64,000 nucleotides of DNA from Stentor roeselii (lineage: Eukaryota; Ciliophora; Heterotrichea; Heterotrichida; Stentoridae): positions 205,920-269,919 of the forward strand of contig RSEH01000004.1 of assembly GCA_006503475.1 (NCBI GenBank), written 5' to 3'. The notes below the pieces were generated by a model. The model was not told the DNA's origin, ran no database searches, and saw only the letters and a program-made list of their open reading frames with translations. This document shows, in pieces, positions 48,963 to 58,921 of the stretch (the stretch's first letter is position 1; each line of letters opens with the position of its first letter). The translations under genes were made by a program, and so were the position numbers.

Positions 48963-51900
48963 CTAATATCTAGATAAAGTTTTAATATTCGGTAAGTTTG
49001 CATTATAAGAATCAGTATAATGAGGTACACTCGTAACATTGCTGACAGGAAGAACAGCCCTATTCCTTTTGAAGCATTTTTCCAATACGATTCGCCTGAT
49101 ATTAATAATCGCTTCGAGAACATTAAAGGTGCCACTGATGACAAGTGTTGAAGTAATGATATAAATGAAAACTTTGGTATTTTCAAGACTATTCGAAGTT
49201 TTTTTGCCTAATGTGAAAGTAATGAAAATGAAATAAGCCAAAACATGAGCCTCGTTCAAGATGTTAAAAATCAAAGAGAGTCTGCTTTTAAAAGGGTTGG
49301 TAATAATCAAGTACAACAGGATCTAATTATTTCTTACAATGATCGTGAACACTAAACTAACAGTCACTTGCAAAAAAGGCTCACTGATCAAAACAATAGA
49401 GATTGAAAGAAAGATTCTTCTCATTATGAAAAGCACATAAAAAAGAACTCCTGAAAGGTTTTCTCTTTTAAATTCATCGAGAATCGTATCAATTTGCTCA
49501 GGGTTACCTCCATACTTATAAACTTTCAACAATTTGAAAACTATCAGAAACAATGAAAAAGCGAGAAAAGTCTGTTTAGAGTTTACCAAAATCGTGATAC
49601 TTACGCAAAAGTCAAATATAGGGAAAAAGCCGTTGAGTTCATTGTTAAATATCGAAATCAAGCTATAAATGCTCATATCAAAAATAAACTGAATTAGAAA
49701 TCTCAAATAATACCCAAAAACTATCCTTTTTTTCCAGTTCGCTCCGATTTCACTAATTCGACTGTTTCCAGCAACAATAAAGCCATGGCAAATCATATGC
49801 AAACACAAAATAAGCCCAAAAACAATCAAAGGGATCGAACAATTAACGAGAAAATAAGAGCATTCAATTCCAAGTTTTTCATACTTTTTCGGTATTTTCG
49901 ATTTAACTTTCAATTTGCTCTGAATAACATTCGGAATTTTCATGCTGGACTTCAATCCCTCAATGAAATCTTCATAGCTTTCATCGAATTCAACGTCAAA
50001 GATCAAAGAATAAATATAAACTTCAATCATATTCATCAAATTAAACAAGCCTGCAGGGTTCATTCCTATAATGGCCGAGCTTGCAGCTGCACTTCCTGAA
50101 CCCACAGTTGCTGATTTCCCTGATTCGGCTATTGCTTTTACTTCAGCTTGAGCTTGCATAAGTTCTTCTGAATTTTGCTCTTGATATAAAGTGCCTTGCA
50201 AGATCTGGTCTTTTAGTAAAAATTGTTCGGTGGAAAAAAATTTTTTGATGAATTTTACAGAAACTCTGTGTTTTTCATGCATTTTAATTGAATCTGATAC
50301 GAGTAAATCAAAAATGTATGTTTTTGAGTCGAGCTTTTGAAAGATAAAATCAGAGACTATTTCATCAATTTTTATTTCCAAGTCTTGAGATGATAGTTCA
50401 TCAGCTAGGCTGTATTCAAACTTGATAAGAAATGAGTTATTCGCAAAAATTAACAAACCTGCTTGGAATATAATCTGCTCGCAAACTAAATCAGTAAGCT
50501 TCATTCCTTTCCTACATTCACAGAATTGCTCAGAGTTCAAAGTGAAGTTTTCTTTACAATCCTTGCATATTTTCAGTGAACTGCAAGAGGTGCAAAAGTT
50601 ATGGCACTTTTCACATTTCTCATTTATCGGATTGTAATACTCTGTATCTTCACACTTATGACAGACCCCATTAATCAATTCAAACCCAACTTTGCATTTG
50701 ATACAATCAGACACATTCAGAGTATCACATTGAAAACAATTAGGATCTACGCAGATTTGACAGGTACCCGAGTCAATACACCCGAATTTGCAATAATCAG
50801 GACAAAAGTTACAATCCCCAGTTTGATTCATAAACTGATTCAATTCACAGTTATCAAGACATTCATTGAAAAACTTAGGAAAAAGCTCACAGACAGTCCC
50901 AGGTTTGGATAAAAGCGATTCAGAGTCTAAGAAAGTGTTAAAAATATCTAAAGCAAACAAGAATCCTTTGAAGAAACCCTTGAATCCAGAAGTTGAGCCC
51001 ATGATGAATACAGAGTTTTCAGAGTCTTGATAAGGAAATTCTGAAAAACTCTTATTTTTTAGCATGTTTTGATTCACCACATATAAAAAGCTGCTGTCCT
51101 TGGTGTAGTTTAGTCCAACCACCAAGTAATTCCACCCAGCACTATTCAAACTTTCATCAATTTTTGCGCTGACATTATTATTCAATAGTAAAGCTGAGAA
51201 AAGTGGTACAGGACTTAGTTTAAAATTAAATGAAAACTGTTCTGAAGTGAAAAGTTCGAATATTTCAAATTCATTCAAGTATTTCACCCAAAGATAAACG
51301 AAAAAAGAAGGGCCGACTATGGCCTTGTCAAGACCAGCAGGCCTGAAGCGGATGCAAGTATTGAGACCATTGAAAAACACTCCTCTTCCGTGATAAACAA
51401 CGACTTCTGAATTGCTCGAGCAAGGCTCAGCATATTTTTTTGTGTTCAACTCTTGAAGGGCTTGGAAAACCCCATCGAAACGAAACTTCAAGGATTGAAG
51501 TGAATCAGCAATACAGACTGATAAAAGCTTTTTATAGCCCAGTGGGCATTGTTTGTAACACATTCCCTGGAGAAATGACGTGCTGCAGTTTGAACACTTG
51601 AAATACAGTGATGAACTGCAATTCAAACAAGGCTCAGGGCATCGAAGGCAATCGTTTTCTGATTTATAGAAGGATGTATTGCACATGCAGGTATTATTTT
51701 CGAGGTAGGCATTTTCTTTGCATTTCTGACAACTATTCGAAGTATTTGAGGTGCAGGCTTGACATGATGGATGACAGCTTACACAAGATAATCCTGATTT
51801 ATAGTAACCTTCTTCGCAATTTGTACATATTTCGTGTTGAGGTTTATTGTAGTTGCACATCTCACAAAAGTCATGAGATGAGTTCCAAAAATATCCCTCA

Positions 51901-54734
51901 GAACATTTACATTTACCTTCGATTAATTGAGAGTTTGGAAGACATTCCAAACAAGTATTTTGATAATCTTTGCAGGTTCCACAAATACTATCATTGCATA
52001 ATGAGCATGATAAGTAATTAGCACATCCGTTTAAGCATTTAGCTTGACAGTTATGGCAAGAAGGTCCATTCAAGAAAGATCCAAGTGAACAGGGCCACAA
52101 ATTATTATAGGTTGTAAAATTTTCTTGATAATAGGAAATATAAAACATGTAAATAAATCCCTGAAATCCATTATTTAAGCTTCCAATTTTCAGGATTGAA
52201 GGATCGTCTAAAAAATAAATTTCTGCTTGCGATGAAAGAATGACATTATTAGTATATATTGAGAATGTTGACGAATTAGACAAAGAACAATTAACTTTAA
52301 AATAAAATTGTATCCAAGTATTTAAGTAATTACTAATTTGCAATTTTATAATTTTTTCTGTAAAATTAAACCATCCTTCAGTACTTAAGGTTCTATCTGA
52401 CTTTTCAATAATTGTACCTGATTTGATTTGTCTCAACCAAAAACCAAATACAATTTGATGGGGTAGGAGTATTGTATTTGTATATATAAATGAATTATTT
52501 CTAAAATAGAACCCTCGAGACTTCGCAGGAAGAGGTTTTGAACTTTCAGAATAGTTGATATTCGAGTAGTTACTTCCATAGTAAACAATTTCAGAAGAAT
52601 TTGGTAGAATGAATGGCTTATCAAACACAATCCTGGACATTAAATAGAGAGTGAAGTTTTCGGTGCAATTAGAATCAGTCACTTTGAACATTATTGGGCA
52701 TTGTTTATAGCATTTGTAATCTAAATAATAAAAATCTGACTTGCAACTTAAACATAAAGCATTGTATGAACTCATGAAAGTCTCGCATCCGATTAGCTCA
52801 CATTCATTTTTTTCTGTATTCAACTCTGAGTCATACATGCATGGATTAGAAATTGTTGATACATTGCATTCAGATTCAAAACTAGTGCATTCTTCACAGG
52901 TTAAATTCATGCAAACATTGCATGAGTAATATGACTTACAACCATTTGTGCAGTCTTGATGGCAAGATTTTATAGTCCCTGTGTAACTATCAAAATAAGT
53001 ATTTGGGCTTATGCTTGAAAATAGACAATCTGCTGTATAATAAGATGTACAAATTTCTTTGAGAGCAGGAAAACTTGATATAGAATAAGGATATATATTT
53101 AGCAAATAAATAAATGCTTTATAGTATGGTTTTATTTGAATTGTAGTATTAGTATCATAAAATGCATAGCCATTATCCGTTTGAATCCATAAAATATAAT
53201 TTTTATTGTAAATCGTCAATGTAGTTGCACTTAAAGAATATTCAATAACAACACTCATAAACTTCCATTCATCAAAATCAAAAACTGGAGTATGCTCGTA
53301 TTTGGCTGATTGTTTAGTTAGGCACAACGCTGTTTTAAAATTTGAATAAATTTCCAATCTTTCCTTATTAAACATATATAAATCGTAGTTGGAATAAACC
53401 CATATAACTATTGAAATACTAATGTTCAAAATAGTTTTATTTGATTCCAGATATGTAGACCCATTAAAATAAAGACCTCTTTGATAAACAGGCAAAGGAT
53501 CATCGTTCTCTGGGTTATTAAAGTAATAAGTTGATGAATTATGTCCACTTTTGAAGAAATTTCCGTAAGACCCTTTGAATTCGTTGAAAGTAATTAAAAT
53601 ACTTTCATTCAAAACTGGACCATTAAGACAAAGTCCAAAGTGAAGGGTATAGCCTGGATTACAAGAACTACAATTATATTCACACCCATTCATACAATTT
53701 AGTCCTGTTACGCAAGCTATTTGACTTTCATTTTTGCAGTCTTTATAACTATACCCTGTGCAATGTGTGCAGGTTGATGAATAGCAATAATTATTTGAGT
53801 ATTGATAGCAAGGAGGCCATACGGTGAGAGCTGGACAATTATTGCAGCTCCAGCCATCATTATATTTATTTAATCCGCAATCCCTAATCGAATCATAGAA
53901 CAACATTGGGCAGCTATTTTCATTAATTAGGATAAAATAATAAATGAATCCGACAAATGAATTTGAGGTAATAGATCCAAAGACGTAACTGATCTCATTA
54001 TAAGGAATTCTGTATTCACTTGGATAAGATACTTGGGTTGTAAATGGAGCATGATCAGTGTTAAAAGGATTTGTATTGTTTATTCCTCTTATGTATATTT
54101 TAAAATTCACTGAATCAATTGATTGACTACTTGAAATTATTATATTATACCAGAAAAGATCAAATAATATTCGTCCAAAAATTTGTTGAAGTACAGTAGA
54201 TGAGTTTGATGATGTAAGGTTAATATATATATTGAAATAATCACCGACGTATTTCAATTCCAAAAATATCATTGAATCTTTATTTATTTGGAATATTGTG
54301 CCACTATTGTGTCTTTTATAGTATAGACTCAAACAGAAGTCAGGAGCGATTATAGAACTAGAATTGTATTCCAATCCGCTTGTTGATACAAAGTAAAATC
54401 CTTTAGAGTATGTAGGAACTGGAGTTTTCTTTTGTGTATCATTAAATGCAATTTCAGGCCTGCCAGTGAAATTCTTAAAACTTGAAGCTGAAAATTCTGT
54501 AAAAGAGAAAAAGTCTGCAAAAAAAAGTAGAGGATCTGAACTTTTAATGCATTGATCTGATACCAAAGAATATCCAGCAGGACAGTACGGAAGACAGCTA
54601 ACATTATTGTAAAGATAATATTGGCTACATGAGCTTTGGTTGGATGATAGGTATAGATTGATTGCTCGAGCTATCCCAAAAATTATGAATAACCGTAGGC
54701 TCATTATATAAGCCAATGCATCTATTTTGTCCAA
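48963..54734 (-). CDS. Giant Cys-rich, LamG-like receptor-type membrane protein, two exons
   Basis: 1918 aa after removing the 15-nt intron at 49323-49337, which joins VFTII to ILLYLI. A signal peptide is best formed from the Met at residue 12 (MSLRLFIIFGIARA), so 54701 may be the true start. The ectodomain alternates furin/GFR-type Cys-rich blocks (CxxC, CPxGY, CxxCxxxYY) with four LamG-like modules, each starting with an RG(L/F/V)YF strand, at about 70-275, 385-560, 700-870 and 1110-1280. After a Gly/Ala/Ser-rich segment (SGSAAASSAIIG) come about six to seven membrane helices from residue 1590 and a cytosolic tail ending TLSRY. Numerous Asn-X-Ser/Thr sites. Such proteins are a large ciliate surface family of unknown ligand. 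Confidence 0.82.
49323..49337 (-). other. 15-nt spliceosomal intron
   Basis: GTAAGAAATAATTAG on the minus strand, phase 0, with in-frame terminal TAG. Splicing adds about 120 C-terminal residues to the receptor protein, including at least two more membrane helices. Confidence 0.88.
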
Positions 54735-54883
54735 TATGTCTATATTTTTGAAGGTAAGCTTAGCTTGCTGGATTGTTTTAAGTGAAAGATGAGTTTTTTA
54801 GGTAGTATAGAATTATAATTGGCGTGAAGTATATAGGTTTGCACCTCTTTCGTCTCGATTTCAATTTGTTTAGAAATAAAAAT

Positions 54884-55010
54884 TACTGAGGTAAAGATTT
54901 GAGATATTAGACGCATACTTTACTTAAATCATGAAATTCAAGCCCTTAGGCATCCAATTTTATGAGTTTAAACTAGATAATTTAAAGATTTCAGACTTTG
55001 ATTTTCTCTA
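54884..55010 (+). pseudogene. Protein kinase fragment, subdomains VIb-VII
   Basis: The plus strand reads FEILDAYFT, TAA, IMKFKPLGIQFYEFK, then NLKISDFDFL followed by TAA. This aligns position by position with the kinase helix E to DFG region (xLEYLHSxGIxHRDIKPENIL...LKISDFGF): KP is kept, HRD has become MKF and DFG DFD. No other kinase parts are readable nearby. A small decayed fragment. Confidence 0.4.
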
Positions 55011-55315
55011 AAAACAGAATTAAACTTTTTCATATTAGAGACGATTGCCTTCAAATATTTGATGTTAAAAGAGGTGATTAAGATTATTTGAAAGGGGTTT
55101 GAACCTCTAGTTGATTAAAATGAAAAGCAAAATATGATAATGAGATTTCATTTTATAAAGAATTTGAATACTCCATTTTCTTATTCCTATCCTAGATATA
55201 GACACACATTTAAACTTTAAATAATAGATTTAGATCTAAGTATTAAATATTTTATACTATTCCTATATTTCTTTGGCCCTTTGAGAGTCAAAATGATTAA
55301 ATTTGCTTATAATCT

Positions 55316-55490
55316 CGAAAATCAACTCTACAAATCATATTTAACTTGAGCTATTGATGATGAACAATTTAATGAAAAACATAATTATAAGAGTAATAGC
55401 TGAAAGACCTATCCAGTAAAGGAAAAATTTAAGCAAGAAAATATTTTCTAAAGGGAAGTTGAAATCAAATTATAATTAAATATGATTTAA
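55316..55490 (+). pseudogene. Coding-like remnant, unknown
   Basis: One plus-strand frame reads NQLYKSYLT, TGA, AIDDEQFNEKHNYKSNS, TGA, KTYPVKEKFKQENIF, TAA, REVEIKL. The composition is protein-like, but there are three stops. No family; a chance open stretch is possible. Confidence 0.25.
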
Positions 55491-56360
55491 TTGGCTAAAT
55501 TATCAAACACATGATAGTAAAAACTAAATTTCAAGGTTTAAGGTCTAGTTTATACTAAATTCTGTAATGATTAATGAATTTTTTGTATAAACTAAAATTT
55601 ATAAGTTTATTTACAAAGTAATTAACAGCTTCCCCTCAATTGAAGGTAGATTTTTCTTGAATTATATATTCTTTGACTTATTAGTTGTTTTTTCTTTATA
55701 TTGGAAGACCTCTAACATGATAATTTTACATCTAAAAATTAATTTTACAAGAATCAATATTTCAGACTTAAAGGACCTAATTTTAATTCTATTTTCACTT
55801 TCTAAAATTCAAAGATATTTGCTGAAATTAACAATATTTAGTTTGATAAGAAAAGATTACATCTAAAATTACTTTTAGTTTTGTTGACAGCCTTAATCTT
55901 GACATATTTACAGTTGTTCATTATTTCAAAGATATGCAAGAGACCAAGATATTTTAATAGTACCTATTAAGTGGAAGCACTCTTCCAATTATGGAAAGTT
56001 ATAAATTTATTCAATAAAAATATTCATATGAAGATCTTAATAATTTTATCCATCTTATTAATACCAAAGAATTACCTTGATGCTAATTGATTACAAGTCT
56101 GAAACATATATCACATTCAAAATTTAAATAATATTAGTTTGAAGTGATCCTGATAGCTAAAACTAATTAAATCATATATACTGAGTAAACAACGCTGACT
56201 CAAATTCTGAATCTAGTTGATTTTGAAGATCAATTTACTAAATACATAAACTCATTAACTTAGAAAAAACATTATGAAGGTTATTTAAAATAATTTGTAA
56301 ATAATTTGAATAATATAAATCACTCTGAGCCAGCGTAATTTCAAAAGAGTAACTCTTCTA

Positions 56361-56857
56361 AGTATAAACGTGATTGGTCCTTTGCTATAAGGAAAATTCT
56401 CGATGATATTCAGATATATAAATGATTCATTCAAACGGACTCAATCATCATTAAAAAAAAATTAAATTTGAGGACACCCGGTTATCCTTCTGATAGTAAG
56501 GTTTATAGAGTGTGGCTCTTCTTGAGAAGCAAGATTTCGATTAAATTATAATGAAATTTTATAAAGGAGCTCATTCAATCATTTTTGTTTTTGATAAAAC
56601 ATCTGTTAAGTCTTTCTTGGCTATTGAAAGTTTAAGTATTTAAGCGAGAAGTAATATCCTGATGGTGCTTTGTTTTTTTTTGTTTCAAACAGCAATGACC
56701 TTCAAGATGATGTTTCGTCTGATGTTGAACATTACTTGTGATGAGATTCAGATGTTATTTACATAGATTTGATTCGATGCTATTCATATAAAGTAAATGC
56801 CTTTACTACAGAGAATATAAGCCAGCACTTTAATTCATTTATGCTCAAAATTGTTTG
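56361..56857 (+). pseudogene. Rab-family small GTPase pseudogene
   Basis: Ordered remnants of a Rab GTPase in shifting frames. P-loop region: SINVIGPLL, TAA, GKFSMIFRYINDSF. Switch II: GSS, TGA, EARFRLNYNEI for WDTAGQERFR. Then YKGAHSIIFVFDKTSVKSFL for YRGAHGIIVVYDVTxxxSF. G4: FVSNSNDLQDDV for VGNKxDL. C-terminal part: FTTENISQHFNSFMLKI for SAKTGENVxxxFxxxxxxI. At least two frameshifts and several stops, so it cannot encode a GTPase. Order, spacing and strand are all as in an intact Rab gene. Confidence 0.75.
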
Positions 56858-57897
56858 AAAACTTTGAAATTATCAAAATATTTTTAATTAAAATAAATAT
56901 ACACAGCGTAATGGTATTACTGAACTATACTACAACTTAAAAGTATCTAACTAATTTAGAATTAAATTTGCTTAATTTCAATCAAAATTAAGTAAAAATC
57001 AAAGATTTTCTTGTTGATCTAGTGTAAAAATTCCTCTTGATATTAATTTTTATTAAGATAAAGAATTTTAATCATTACAAACAAAAACAAATGGTCATGA
57101 TGCTCAAATCACTCGGAAAACTTAAATGAGATTATGTGATATGATTTCTTTTTTATTATGAATTGAAAATTATTTATTAGTAAAGGATTATCTATTATTT
57201 TTTTTACAATAGAAACACTAAAATCATGCATATGGACTTCAAAGGTGCATTTTGAACTTTTTGATGCACATTTTTGTATGCAATCATACATTTTTGTTTA
57301 TATATAACAACAAGGATGATTGAGAATAAGAAATCATAGTTTAAGATAGTCAGATAATTTTTTGATTATTTATAATTGATCTATATCAAATTTAATTAAA
57401 AAATCTAATTGTCTATCGACTGATATAGAATATCCAATCAATTTAATATATATAATCACTATAAAATAACTTCTCGAGCCTCATCATTATCCTAATAATT
57501 ATAATTCCTCTGAAGTTTTCTATAGTGATTTCTTTGTGATTTATTTTATTTATATCTTGAGAGTCTTTATGAATTTTCCTGTGCGAGTAAAAACTTTAAT
57601 TACATTATACCATTAAAATTTTAGTTTTCAACTGGATTTTCCGGTTTCGAACTAGAGATTGTGATTTTTTCCGAAAATCTACTTTTGATTAGGTTTTAAA
57701 TATTTTCTTGTTATTGTTACTTCTAGTTTTGCAATAAAATTTAAAGTGATTACTTAATTAATTTATCCTATCATTTATAAGATTAAAACAAAAAACTTTC
57801 TGATTACTTGAGGAAATACCAAGAAGTAACAAGTAAGGAGTTAATTATTTAAATAACCATAATATTAACTATTAGTATTTAAATAAAAAAGATCCTG

Positions 57898-58240
57898 ATT
57901 TCGATTCTACCTCTTCAAAGACCAGTTCTCGCTAGTCACAACATATAGAGATGATGAATGATACTTTCTTCCCAATCAGGACTTCCTATATAACCCTAAA
58001 GCAATACAATCATAAAGTGATTCCCTCAAAAATTTAATATTTTATTTCTAAGTAACTTGGCCCAAAGTCTTTTATCAGTTTAAACAACAAATTTACTCTG
58101 AATAATATCAATTCATACAATCCCAAGATATATTTATTTTTTTATCGTGAATCATTAAAGCATTGCGACATAGTAGAAAAGAACTGGCACATAAAATCAT
58201 GAAAGATTCATTTCGGAAATTCCAAATAAGTAAGTAATAT
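57898..58240 (+). pseudogene. Weak coding-like remnant, unknown
   Basis: A plus-strand frame reads LFKDQFSLVTTYRDDE, TGA, YFLPNQDFLYNPKAIQS, TAA, SDSLKNLIFYF, TAA, VTWPKVFYQFKQQIYSE, then two more stops before KALRHSRKELAHKIMKDSF. Protein-like composition, five stops. No family recognised. Confidence 0.25.
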
Positions 58241-58921
58241 TTTAATCACATTGCACATTCTGTGAAGAAAATAATAATTTGTGAATAATTATCACACCTT
58301 ATCAATATAATATTCAGATTCTTAGGTAATTTCTCATAATATTTAAATATTCTCTTAAGACAAATGGAGTTTAAGTTTTAAAGATCCTATGCATTTGCAG
58401 TATCTTTAACTATTTTAATATTAAGGCATAGTGGTGATCTCTCCAAATCCAAAAAATATTGAGACTAAACAACTACAAGAGAACCCGCGCAAGTTAAATT
58501 TCTAGAAAGGAATGCCTAGTCTAAAATTTTTTCCTAAAGTAGCTTTACTATTGATCAGCTCTTCTTCCTTCCTTAGTTTACTTTGAGTGTCAAAAAAGTC
58601 ATGAGAACTGTAGTTTTCTAATCCAAGTATCATTAAAAATTAGTTTCAGCCCCTTTCATAGAAACTTTTAACTAAATATATAAAATATTGTGTACTTTCA
58701 AATTCTTTGTTCAGATAAAATTTTCTTATTTGGTCAATAAATTTATAATTTCTGAAATAGATCTATATAGGTAGGTCTGGCTATTTTAGTAAGAAAGTTT
58801 GAATGATTTCTTATTGGTTTAGCAGAGATATTGAATACTCTTTCAATAGATATCAAAAAAATCAAAATATTTAAGGGCTTAATTTCTGATGGTATTTTAG
58901 CTTGAAAATCAAAGTCTATAA

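Larger units (their letters stand above)
54735..58921. other. Long gene-poor region with several remnants
   Basis: 4.2 kb without an intact gene. Coding-like remnants occur at about 54884-55010 (kinase), 55316-55490 (unknown, plus), 56361-56857 (Rab), 57898-58240 (unknown, plus, weak) and 58509-58642 (short minus-strand frame starting MILGLENYSSHDFF). The DNA between them is very AT-rich with no recognised features. Confidence 0.4.

Noticed and set aside
55081-55110. tRNA T-loop-like string (ggtttgaacctc)
   Set aside because: No acceptor stem, A-box or anticodon arm could be paired around it; I found no credible tRNA or rRNA gene in the window.
55657-55866. 69-codon plus-strand frame
   Set aside because: Composed almost only of Ile, Leu, Phe, Lys and Ser, as expected from random AT-rich DNA; no coding signal.
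56373-56392. Possible 15-nt intron in the Rab P-loop (GTCCTTTGCTATAAG)
   Set aside because: It starts GTCC rather than GTAA and its removal would delete P-loop residues; other frameshifts remain anyway.
38290-58240. Alternative genetic code (TAA/TAG = Gln or TGA = Trp) in the right arm
   Set aside because: Intact genes in the same arm end in TAA, TAG or TGA and contain none internally outside introns; the remnants also have frameshifts, so decay is simpler.
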